Assembly: GCA_031273775.1 (NCBI GenBank)
Contig: JAISRF010000132.1
Span: 1-6,660 of the forward strand
Direction: 5' to 3'
Length of the DNA stretch: 6,660 nucleotides
Origin: Oscillospiraceae bacterium
GTDB lineage: Bacteria; Bacillota; Clostridia; Oscillospirales; Acutalibacteraceae
Shown here: positions 1 to 5,655 of the stretch, piece by piece
Layout of the letters: each line of letters opens with the position of its first letter
How positions within the stretch are numbered: position 1 is the stretch's first letter
Translations under genes and position numbers: made by a program
The notes under the pieces: model-generated
Told to the model about the DNA's origin: nothing
The model's input: only the letters and a program-made list of their open reading frames with translations
Database searches by the model: none

Positions 1-366
1 GGTAAGCAACACCGCTCCGTCCGCCGCCGCCAACCGTGGCCGAAGCAACGCGCGTTCCTCCACTCGGTATTCGCCGGACACCAGCAGGATCAACCGTTCC
101 AAACGCTCCGGCTCCACACCCGCCAAAAAGCCTACCCGACCGTTGTTGACGCCAAGAACCGGTTTTCGATATACCGCCGCCGCCTTTGCCGCACCGATAA
201 TCGTGCCGTCGCCGCCCACTGCTACAACAAAGTCACAATCCGCGAGAGCTTGGGGTGAAATCTCCCCTAAAATTTCGATGCCCACCGCCTTCAGACGGTC
301 AATGACCTCCTCCCGGAGTTTCGCGCCGTTGGGCTTTTCCAAATTTGCGGTTACAATAGCCTTCAC
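1..366 (-). CDS. nadK: NAD kinase, N-terminal part (gene runs off the left edge)
   Basis: This gene encodes the ATP-dependent kinase that phosphorylates NAD to NADP in the cytosol. Only the first 122 codons are in the window, and the frame stays open to base 1. The translation begins MKAIVTANLEKP. It carries the hallmark GGDGT motif at residues 51-55, whose Asp is the family's catalytic residue, inside the stretch FVVAVGGDGTI. It then has VNNGRVGFLAG at about 73-83, a variant of the usual N-x-GRLGFL loop. These two motifs make the family assignment secure; the missing part would be the beta-sandwich domain and C-terminus of a protein usually near 280 residues. The start is GTG at 364-366, chosen because GGAG (375-378) lies 8 bases upstream. 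It begins 14 bases after the tlyA stop, so it is probably co-transcribed with dxs and tlyA. In related genomes argR and recN often follow. Confidence 0.93.
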   Translation of the reverse strand, partial: MKAIVTANLEKPNGAKLREEVIDRLKAVGIEILGEISPQALADCDFVVAVGGDGTIIGAAKAAAVYRKPVLGVNNGRVGFLAGVEPERLERLILLVSGEYRVEERALLRPRLAAADGAVLLT

Positions 367-371
367 GTGAC

Positions 372-399
372 ATTCTCCAATTATGAATTTAGGATTAAA
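372..399. repeat. Degenerate heptamer repeat at the tlyA/nadK junction
   Basis: The plus strand reads in units of seven as attctcc, aattatg, aatttag, gattaaa. The first unit carries the nadK ribosome binding site (GGAG on the minus strand) and the second and third encode the last residues and stop of tlyA. The 10-mer ttctccaatt (373-382) recurs exactly at 1171-1180, in the dxs/tlyA array. The periodicity is weak on its own and is called mainly by comparison with the better arrays at 1170-1211 and 3541-3575. Confidence 0.4.
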
Positions 400-1199
400 T
401 GCGACTGAGCCGCCACCTCAGCCGGATTTATATCCGCCGAAGCCGGACAGCGCTTCAAATACAGCAAATATTCAATATTGCCCTCCGGACCGCGGATCGG
501 CGAATAAGTCAGTCCCGCGGGGTACAATTCCAACCCGCGTACGAACGCCAGTATCTTTTCCAAAACCTCAAGGTGAGTGTCAATATCCCGAACTACGCCC
601 TTTTTGCCCACCTTTTCCCGCCCCGCCTCAAACTGGGGCTTTATCAGGCAAACACATTCGCCGCCATCGCTCAAAAATCGCGCAAGCACCGGCAGAATCT
701 TTTCCAGGGAAATAAACGAAACATCCACGCCGGCGAAATCCACCGGTTCCGGCACTTGCCTGTGCGTGATATACCGGAAATTCGCGCGCTCTAAGTTCAC
801 CACCCGCGGGTCGGTTCGCAGCTTCCAGGCAAGCTGACCGTAGCCTACGTCCACGGCATATACCTTTTTTGCGCCGTTTTGGAGCATGCAGTCTGTAAAG
901 CCGCCGGTGGAAGCGCCCACGTCAAGGCAGGTATTACCACAAAAAGAAAGTCCCCAAAGCTCAACCGCCTTTTCCAGCTTCAACCCCCCTCGGCTGACAT
1001 AAGCGAGGGTATTCCCGCGAAGCTCCACCGTTTCATTTCCGGAAAGCAATGTGCCGGGTTTGTCGGCTTTTTGATTGTTGACGTACACCAGACCCGCCAT
1101 AATCAGCGCGCGGGCTTTTTCGCGGCTTTCACAGCCAAAACGCTCCGTGACCATAAGGTCTAACCGTTGTTTCTCCAATTTTTTATTCTCAATTCTCAA
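381..1199 (-). CDS. tlyA: TlyA family rRNA (cytidine-2'-O)-methyltransferase
   Basis: TlyA (YqxC in Bacillus) is an S-adenosylmethionine-dependent methylase; the family methylates cytidine ribose in rRNA (23S C1920, and in some types 16S C1409). Residues about 11-70 form an S4 RNA-binding domain (RLDLMVTERFGCESREKA). Residues 91-245 form an FtsJ/RrmJ-like fold with SAM motif CLDVGASTGGF (91-101). The K-D-K-E active-site set is visible as K74 (SRGGLKLEKA), D159 (GVDVSFISL), K187 (LIKPQFEAG) and E243 (GNIEYLL). The full frame is 272 residues, normal for the family. The start is uncertain. TTG at 1197-1199 overlaps the dxs stop and suggests translational coupling. TTG at 1176-1178 would give MEKQRLD, which resembles typical TlyA N-termini better. 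ATG at 1152-1154 would cut off the conserved RLD and is unlikely. The codons between the two TTGs are made of 7-bp repeats. nadK follows after 14 bases. Confidence 0.95.
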   Translation of the reverse strand: MRIENKKLEKQRLDLMVTERFGCESREKARALIMAGLVYVNNQKADKPGTLLSGNETVELRGNTLAYVSRGGLKLEKAVELWGLSFCGNTCLDVGASTGGFTDCMLQNGAKKVYAVDVGYGQLAWKLRTDPRVVNLERANFRYITHRQVPEPVDFAGVDVSFISLEKILPVLARFLSDGGECVCLIKPQFEAGREKVGKKGVVRDIDTHLEVLEKILAFVRGLELYPAGLTYSPIRGPEGNIEYLLYLKRCPASADINPAEVAAQSHLILNS

Positions 1200-1211
1200 T
1201 TTTCAATTGCG
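1170..1211. repeat. Heptamer repeat array spanning the dxs stop and tlyA start
   Basis: Six consecutive 7-bp units read on the plus strand: tttctcc, aattttt, tattctc, aattctc, aattttc, aattgcg (consensus roughly WATTYTC). The array covers the last codons and stop of dxs and the first codons of tlyA. On the minus strand it gives the repeated Ile-Glu-Asn codons at the end of dxs (AIEN) and at the start of the long tlyA frame (RIEN). Because seven is not a multiple of three, each unit shifts frame, and the array supplies both the TGA stop and the TTG start candidates. Confidence 0.7.
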
Positions 1212-3049
1212 GCGCACATCGCCGCCGCGTCCAAACCCAAAACCGAAAGCGCGCGCGGTACGGTCATGCAGGGCACAAAACGGTTTTCCACCGCGTGAAT
1301 GGTGTATTTTCCGCCAAACCCCGTCTCTAACAGCGCCGCCGCGAAATGCTCGGCAATACCGCCGCTTTTTATCCCCTCTTCAAAAAAAAACACACGATTA
1401 TACGGTAACGCGGCAAGCACAGCTTCTTTTTCAAGCGGCCAAATACGATTGAGCTTTAATATATCGCAGTCAAGCTCGCGCTCTTTCAGGGCTTCACGCG
1501 CAAGGGCGGCTTGGGCGAACAACCGACCATAGGTTACAATCAACACGGGAGCATGTCCCCCTCCAAAGATAGAAAAAGGCGCGGCGGACGACACATAACC
1601 CGCGGGAGGTAACGGCTGGGCACCGCGCGGATAACGCACCGCCGCCACCGAACTCACGTCATAGACGGCGGCGGCCAGCATCATTTCAAGCTCCGCATAT
1701 GTCATCGGGGCGAACACGGTGACTTTAGGGATGGAACTCAAAAACGCGGCGTCGAACAGTCCTTGATGCGCTTCACCATCCTCCCCAACCACCCCAGCGC
1801 GGTCAATGGCAAGCACCATCTTCAAGTCTTGCAAAGCGGCGTCGTGCAAAATCTGGTCAAAACCCCGCTGCAAAAAGGACGAATAAACCGCAAACACGGG
1901 AATCATCCCGTTTTTGGCCAATCCCCCGGAAAATGTAACAGCGTGCCCTTCCGCAATGCCCACATCAAAAAAACGAGACTTAAACCGCGAACGGAACTCC
2001 GTCAGCCCACAGCCCGCAGTCATTGCGGCGGTCACCGCGCAGATACGCTCGTCCGTTTGAGCCAGAGCGCACAGACATTGCCCGAACCGGGCGGAAAAAC
2101 TGTCCCGCGCCTCTTGAGTCTCACCGGTTTCAATATCGAAAGCGGAAACACCATGGTAACTCTTGGGGCTTTTTTCGGCCGGACGGTAGCCCTTGCCTTT
2201 GACGGTGCTCACATGCACTACCACCGGACGTTCCATCTTCTTGGCGGTGGTAAACGCCGAAACAAGCCGCTTAAAGCTGTGCCCATCCACCGGGCCGAGA
2301 TAGGCAAAACCCATATCTTCAAACAGGTTGCCGCGCAAAATGGCGCTGCGAAGCACCGCTTTGGAGTAAAAAAGCCAGTTTCGAAGCGGTTTTCCGATGA
2401 TCGGAATTGCCTTGACAAGTCGCTCAACGGCGGTTTTAAATTTGTAATACTTAGGGTTGGATCGCATGACGGCAAGATGCCGCGCCATTGCTCCGACATT
2501 TTTGGAGATGGACATTTTGTTGTCGTTGATGACGACAATCAGCCGGTCGCAGGTGCGACCGACATTGTTCAGGGCCTCATAGGCAAGGCCGCCCGTGAGC
2601 GCCCCATCCCCCACCACGGCGACAACGAATCCGTTTTTGCCCTGAATATTCTTCGCTTCGGCCAACCCGAACGCGGAGGAAACCGCCGTGCTGCTGTGGC
2701 CGGTAAGAAATAAGTCATGTTCGCTTTCCGCGGGGCGCGGGAAACCGGAAACACCGCCTTCACGGCGAAGTTCGCTAAAGCCGTCCCGTCTTCCGGTGAG
2801 CAGCTTGTGTGTGTAACACTGGTGCCCCACGTCCCAAACAAACTGGTCAACGGGTGAGTCAAACATGCGGTGAAGAGCGACAGTCAGTTCCACCACGCCC
2901 AAATTGGACGCCAAATGCCCGCCGTTTTCGGACACTGTTTTAATCAGCAGTTCCCGAATTTCGGCGCAAAGCTCCGGTAAAGCGTCCTCCGGCAAGGCTT
3001 TTATGTCGGCGGGCAAGTTTATATGTTCAAGGTGACGCGTCTGCGGCAT
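1196..3049 (-). CDS. dxs: 1-deoxy-D-xylulose-5-phosphate synthase
   Basis: Dxs condenses pyruvate and glyceraldehyde 3-phosphate, using thiamine diphosphate (ThDP), to form DXP, the entry step of the MEP isoprenoid pathway and a branch to thiamine and pyridoxal. The 617-residue length is typical. Visible landmarks are H45 (ENGGHLASNLG), DVGHQCYTHK (73-82), GHSST (117-121), and the ThDP/Mg motif GDG (147-149) ending in NDN (175-177). The pyrimidine domain has E367 (GIAEGHAVTF), Y389 and R395 (VYSSFLQRGFDQ), D424 and H428 (GEDGEAHQG) and R475 (RYPRGAQ). These match the E. coli catalytic set with a steady offset of three residues in this half. The usual GIAEQHA is GIAEGHA here, a conservative variant. 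The start ATG has a weak GGGG-type SD (3058-3061) 8 bases upstream. Its own promoter lies in the gap behind ymxH. The 3' end (AIEN, then TGA) is formed by heptamer repeats and overlaps a possible tlyA start. Confidence 0.98.
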   Translation of the reverse strand: MPQTRHLEHINLPADIKALPEDALPELCAEIRELLIKTVSENGGHLASNLGVVELTVALHRMFDSPVDQFVWDVGHQCYTHKLLTGRRDGFSELRREGGVSGFPRPAESEHDLFLTGHSSTAVSSAFGLAEAKNIQGKNGFVVAVVGDGALTGGLAYEALNNVGRTCDRLIVVINDNKMSISKNVGAMARHLAVMRSNPKYYKFKTAVERLVKAIPIIGKPLRNWLFYSKAVLRSAILRGNLFEDMGFAYLGPVDGHSFKRLVSAFTTAKKMERPVVVHVSTVKGKGYRPAEKSPKSYHGVSAFDIETGETQEARDSFSARFGQCLCALAQTDERICAVTAAMTAGCGLTEFRSRFKSRFFDVGIAEGHAVTFSGGLAKNGMIPVFAVYSSFLQRGFDQILHDAALQDLKMVLAIDRAGVVGEDGEAHQGLFDAAFLSSIPKVTVFAPMTYAELEMMLAAAVYDVSSVAAVRYPRGAQPLPPAGYVSSAAPFSIFGGGHAPVLIVTYGRLFAQAALAREALKERELDCDILKLNRIWPLEKEAVLAALPYNRVFFFEEGIKSGGIAEHFAAALLETGFGGKYTIHAVENRFVPCMTVPRALSVLGLDAAAMCAAIEN

Positions 3050-3063
3050 TAGGCAAGCCCCAA

Positions 3064-3194
3064 GTCAGACCTTAGATTTTAGAGGTTAGGGTTTTGAACC
3101 TGCGTTTACATGTTCTTAGATGCCTGTGAGGGAAACGAAATGTTTGCCTTTAAGACAACTGAATAATCTAACTTCTAACGTCTGGTGTCTATTG
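3064..3194. repeat. Inverted heptamer arrays bounding the dxs leader (MITE-like arrangement)
   Basis: The left array on the plus strand is gtcagac, cttagat, tttagag, gttaggg (3064-3091). The right array is atctaac, ttctaac, gtctggt, gtctatt (3166-3193). The units are reverse complements of one another (consensus NTCTAAC and GTTAGAN), so about 74 bp are enclosed by inverted repeat arrays. In the minus-strand transcript the segments 3165-3179 and 3064-3078 can pair over 15 positions with 12 Watson-Crick pairs, one G-U pair and a two-base internal mismatch. The 3' arm ends two bases from the weak dxs SD. A small hairpin (AAAC/GTTT, loop near 3138) lies between the arms. No protein is encoded. 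Confidence 0.6.
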
Positions 3195-3219
3195 TACCAC
3201 AGCTTTTTGAATTTTTCTA
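3191..3219 (-). promoter_or_regulatory. Predicted sigma-A-type promoter for dxs-tlyA-nadK
   Basis: On the minus strand a -10 TACAAT (3191-3196; 5 of 6 to consensus) is preceded at 17 bases by TAGAAA (3214-3219; 4 of 6). It begins just behind the ymxH stop codon, so the -35 lies only a few bases past that gene. Transcription would start near 3184, giving a leader of about 135 bases before the dxs ATG. The -10 overlaps the last unit of the right heptamer array. Prediction from sequence only. Confidence 0.5.
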
Positions 3220-3221
3220 CA

Positions 3222-3518
3222 TTATTTTCTCTCAGAAAACAGTTTGGCGAAAAAATTTCTTTTGCGGCGACCGCGAGGAGGCTCGCAGGTCACCAAAACG
3301 GTGTCCTCACCAATCACTTTAATCTCCCGCCACGGAATGATAATGTCTTCTTCCCTGCCAAGTATTCCGAACCAACGCAAGCGCCCGAACACAATAATCG
3401 ACAGCAATTTGCCATCGGCGGTGTCCACTTCCACGTCGCACACACTGCCCAACATGGTGCCGTCCTGGATACAAATGACTTCTTTATCGCGTAAATCGGT
3501 AACGCGGCAGCACTGCAT
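3222..3518 (-). CDS. ymxH: YlmC/YmxH family PRC-barrel sporulation-associated protein
   Basis: This is a 98-residue single PRC-barrel protein of the YlmC/YmxH family. The family is known mainly from endospore formers and is named for sporulation, but its molecular role is not established. The sequence shows the expected core: RVTDLRDKEVICIQDGTMLG (5-24), DVEVDTADGKLLSIIV (28-43) and FGILGREEDIIIPWREIKVIGED (50-72), with the family-typical GR-EDI-IPW-I--IGED pattern. An unusual addition is the C-terminal tail after about residue 78, rich in Arg and Lys (PPRGRRKRN), which might bind nucleic acid or membrane; that is inference. The ATG start follows GAGG by 10 bases. The gene stands between two gaps of 172 bases and has its own promoter candidate upstream. 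The exact paralogue (ylmC or ymxH) cannot be decided here. Confidence 0.85.
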   Translation of the reverse strand: MQCCRVTDLRDKEVICIQDGTMLGSVCDVEVDTADGKLLSIIVFGRLRWFGILGREEDIIIPWREIKVIGEDTVLVTCEPPRGRRKRNFFAKLFSERK

Positions 3519-3540
3519 GGTAACCCAACCTCACTTTTCG

Positions 3541-3575
3541 CAATTGACAATTGACAATGAACAATTGACAATTCA
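3541..3575. repeat. Five-unit heptamer array upstream of ymxH
   Basis: Five tandem 7-bp units read on the plus strand: caattga, caattga, caatgaa, caattga, caattca. This is the cleanest array in the window and is wholly intergenic, between the ymxH SD and a promoter-like -10. It would form most of the ymxH 5' untranslated region if that promoter is used. The core AATT is shared with the arrays at 372-399 and 1170-1211. Confidence 0.85.
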
Positions 3576-3603
3576 GTATATGCGAAAAAAGATCGGAGAA
3601 TGC
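3575..3603 (-). promoter_or_regulatory. Possible sigma-E-like promoter for ymxH
   Basis: On the minus strand GCATTCT (3597-3603) is followed after 14 bases by CATATACT (3575-3582). Against the Bacillus sigma-E consensus (KMATATT, about 14 bases, CATACAHT) this is 5 of 7 and 7 of 8. The -10 could also be read as a vegetative TATACT, but no acceptable TTGACA-like -35 is present at 16-18 bases. A start near 3567 would give a leader of about 50 bases made largely of the heptamer array. Expression of a sporulation-family gene from sigma-E would make sense, but this is a prediction. Confidence 0.3.
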
Positions 3604-3690
3604 GGAAATTACAGGTTCAAATGTCGCGGTTTTTTATCTGATTATGAATAGATCAGACGGAAGGTTTTCCAAAAGCCGTTTGAACTTTAA

Positions 3691-4668
3691 TCAAACTTCC
3701 CCGTCCTCATCTTCAAATGTGTTTTCAATCACGCTTCGGTGTACCATGCGACCATTCTCATAAACATATTCCGGCAGGGGGCGCTCCGGTTCTTCCGCGT
3801 TTTCCTCTTCTCCGCCGCCCGGCAGCGCCTTTTTGTCCGTCACCGCCCGCGCGGTTTCTTCCGGGTGGGATTCGTAATAAGGGGTGATGATATAACGCTG
3901 AATAGAGGGAAAGGTAACAAACGAAATCACAAAGAAAACCAGTCCGAAATACAGCCCGCCGAACAAAACGGTAAAAATCGGGATGCCCAAATTGCCGATT
4001 AGTAACGCGGAGGCAAACAGCACCGTCACGGCAAGCGTAACCAGCGTAATCAGCAAGTTCTTAAACAGGCAGAGCATGGAGAACAACGCCGCGTTTTTAA
4101 GGAGTTTTTTGAAAGTCAGGTTCAGTGTGACTTGCATGATGTAGACGTAAAAGCTCATAAACAGCACTAAAAAGCACACTAAAAGCGACAGGAAGAACAA
4201 AATGAGAAACAGAAAATTCCCGCTGGAATTTGCATAATAAAAGGGTACGGCTGCCCAAAGTGCCAGCGCCGCCAAATATTGCAGCGCCGCGATGGCAAGG
4301 GAGCGTTTGAAATTGTTTCTGACCGTTTGTTTGAAGTCGCTCCACAGGAAAACCGGTTCCTCGCGGGCAAAGTCGCGCGTTAGACGCATAACCCCCGCCG
4401 TAACCGGGCCCATGAGAATCGCCGGAAAAAACGCGAGCACGGAAAACATGGTATTAAGTCCCAGCCCGGCGAACAGCACAATCAGCCCCCAGCATGCGGC
4501 GGCGACCGGCAGTAAAAATGCGAAAAACAGAAGATTCACCAGCACAATCTTCCAGAATTTACGAAAAAGCACTTCCCAAAAAACAAAGAAACGATTCTTA
4601 ACCGGCGCATTTTTTTCCACGCCGGGCCCTGCTTTCGTGTAATCGAACAGACCAAAAAATCCCGCCAA
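3691..4668 (-). CDS. DUF624 (YesL-like) multi-pass membrane protein
   Basis: This is an integral membrane protein of 325 residues with about six predicted helices (roughly residues 40-67, 72-95, 121-146, 150-181, 198-225 and 229-255). The loop RLTRDFAREEPVFLWSDF (95-112) with the following NNFKRSLA matches the DUF624 signature, so the family call is fairly safe. The function is unknown; relatives sometimes sit beside sugar-transport genes, but nothing here points that way. The N-terminus FFGLFDYTKAGPGVEKNAP resembles clostridial members. A soluble, acidic C-terminal tail of about 60 residues (GGGEEENAEEPE) follows the last helix, ending EYVYENGRMVHRSVIENTF. The start chosen is TTG (4666-4668), because AAGGA lies 8 bases upstream and the protein then begins MAGFFGLFDY. 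The ATG at 4675-4677 would abut the SD with no spacing. It is 85 bases downstream of xerD. Confidence 0.8.
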   Translation of the reverse strand: MAGFFGLFDYTKAGPGVEKNAPVKNRFFVFWEVLFRKFWKIVLVNLLFFAFLLPVAAACWGLIVLFAGLGLNTMFSVLAFFPAILMGPVTAGVMRLTRDFAREEPVFLWSDFKQTVRNNFKRSLAIAALQYLAALALWAAVPFYYANSSGNFLFLILFFLSLLVCFLVLFMSFYVYIMQVTLNLTFKKLLKNAALFSMLCLFKNLLITLVTLAVTVLFASALLIGNLGIPIFTVLFGGLYFGLVFFVISFVTFPSIQRYIITPYYESHPEETARAVTDKKALPGGGEEENAEEPERPLPEYVYENGRMVHRSVIENTFEDEDGEV

Positions 4669-4676
4669 AATAATCA

Positions 4677-4682
4677 TCCTTC
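4677..4682 (-). promoter_or_regulatory. Ribosome binding site that decides the DUF624 start
   Basis: GAAGGA on the minus strand ends at 4677. It is directly fused to the upstream ATG (4675-4677), which is too close to work, but lies 8 bases from TTG at 4666-4668, the usual distance. Confidence 0.6.
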
Positions 4683-4704
4683 ATATTGTAAATTCTTTCC
4701 TAAT

Positions 4705-4731
4705 CCGAACAGGCACGGAAACCTGTCCCTA
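4705..4731. repeat. REP-like palindrome between xerD and the DUF624 gene
   Basis: The plus strand has ACAGG (4709-4713) and CCTGT (4722-4726) around an 8-base spacer, followed by CCCTATG. Read on the minus strand it begins CATAGGGACAGG and continues into CCGTGCCTGT. This pattern resembles the short palindromic intergenic repeats of many clostridial genomes (TAGGGACAGG...CCTGTCC type). The resemblance is from memory. It is not followed by a T-run on either strand, so it is not a classic terminator. Confidence 0.45.
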
Positions 4732-4737
4732 TGTATG

Positions 4738-4758
4738 GAATGATAATTATGCATTATT
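4738..4758. repeat. Degenerate heptamer-like repeat at the xerD 3' end
   Basis: The plus strand can be divided as gaatgat, aattatg, cattatt, covering the xerD stop codon. Only three units, with poor identity, so it may be chance in AT-rich sequence. Listed because the AATTATG unit also occurs at the tlyA/nadK junction (379-385). Confidence 0.25.
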
Positions 4759-5638
4759 TTGCCCTCGGATGGTACTTTTTATAAGCATTTGTGTATTTGT
4801 CGCGCATTAATTGGGCGTAGACTTGCGTTGAGGAGATGTCCGCGTGACCCAGCATTTCCTGAATATCCTTTAGCTGCGCGCCGTTTTCCAGGAGGTGCGC
4901 GGCGAACGAATGCCGCAGGGTATGCGGGGTAATGTCCTTTTTAATGTTCGCCTGCTGCGTGTACTGCTTTATAATCTTCCAGAATCCTTGCCTGGTCAGC
5001 CGCTCTCCGTTCATATTGGTAAACAGCGCCTTATTGTTCTTGTCCGTGACGATCACACTGCGCACACGGGATAAATAGTCCGCGGCCGCCTTGGCCGCCA
5101 TGGGGTAAATTGGAATAACCCGCTCGGCTTTGGCGTTATGGCAGTGAATGATATTGATCTGGACATTCAAATCGGACACGTCTAAATCAATCAGCTCGGA
5201 CACGCGGATTCCGGTGGCATAAAGAATTTCCATCATCGCTTTGTCGCGGCACCCCTTGGAATCGCCCAGGTTTGGCTGTGAGAGAAGCAGTTCCGTTTCT
5301 TTTCCGGTTAAAATTTCCGGGAGTTTTTTTTCTTGTTTTGGGAGCTTTATGTTGGCGGCAGGGTTGACATCAAGCATTCCAAGCCCTTGCAAAAATTGAA
5401 AATAAGATCGGGCAGAGGCAAGCGTTCTGATGACGGTGGAGGCAGATTTTCCGTTAGCCTGCAGATATTCCACATATTTACTAATAAGCTTGTCCGTTAT
5501 TTCAGAAACTTTCGCTATGCCGTGCAGTTCCAGAAAACGGTTAAGCTGTGAGATATCCCGCATGTACGATTCCAGAGTATTGCTGGACTTACCCTTGAGC
5601 GACAAATGCTCACGGAACATGGCCGAATGATCTTCCAT
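4754..5638 (-). CDS. xerD: Site-specific tyrosine recombinase XerD
   Basis: XerD works with XerC or its equivalent at the dif site to resolve chromosome dimers before division. The 294-residue protein has the N-terminal SAM-like core-binding domain (about 5-90, with FREHLSLKGKSSNTLESYMRDI) and the C-terminal catalytic domain (about 105-290). Active-site residues seen are R145 (ATGIRVSEL), H239 and R242 (TPHTLRHSFAAHLL), H265 (LGHADISSTQVY) and nucleophile Y274. The beta-hairpin that normally reads GKGxKER is HNAKAER here (167-173), so the canonical Lys position is Asn and K170 is two positions later. The start ATG has a strong GGAGG six bases upstream. spoIIM ends 17 bases before it, so the two are probably one transcript. 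spoIIM and xerD (ripX) are also close together in Bacillus. XerC, or a mobile-element integrase, is less likely because no element surrounds it. Confidence 0.92.
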   Translation of the reverse strand: MEDHSAMFREHLSLKGKSSNTLESYMRDISQLNRFLELHGIAKVSEITDKLISKYVEYLQANGKSASTVIRTLASARSYFQFLQGLGMLDVNPAANIKLPKQEKKLPEILTGKETELLLSQPNLGDSKGCRDKAMMEILYATGIRVSELIDLDVSDLNVQINIIHCHNAKAERVIPIYPMAAKAAADYLSRVRSVIVTDKNNKALFTNMNGERLTRQGFWKIIKQYTQQANIKKDITPHTLRHSFAAHLLENGAQLKDIQEMLGHADISSTQVYAQLMRDKYTNAYKKYHPRAK

Positions 5639-5655
5639 GTTAATCCTCCTTTCAA

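Noticed and set aside
1763..2713. Plus-strand open frame of 316 codons
   Set aside because: It is antisense to the well-supported dxs gene, has no recognisable domain, and such long shadows are common opposite GC-rich genes.
3541..3575. Heptamer array considered as a CRISPR array or direct-repeat operator
   Set aside because: Units are 7 bp and directly adjacent, with no spacers and no cas genes, so a CRISPR array is excluded; nothing identifies a binding protein.
3244..3651. Plus-strand open frame of 135 codons over ymxH and its upstream gap
   Set aside because: Antisense to a recognised PRC-barrel gene and runs through the heptamer array; no domain seen.
3637..3657. Hairpin TCTGAT/ATCAGA with a T-run on its left side, considered as a terminator for the DUF624 gene
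   Set aside because: In the direction of transcription (minus strand) the stem is followed by A residues, not T residues, so it does not fit an intrinsic terminator.
3657..3680. Imperfect ACGG/CCGT hairpin just after the DUF624 gene
   Set aside because: Stem is short and interrupted, and no T-run follows on the minus strand.
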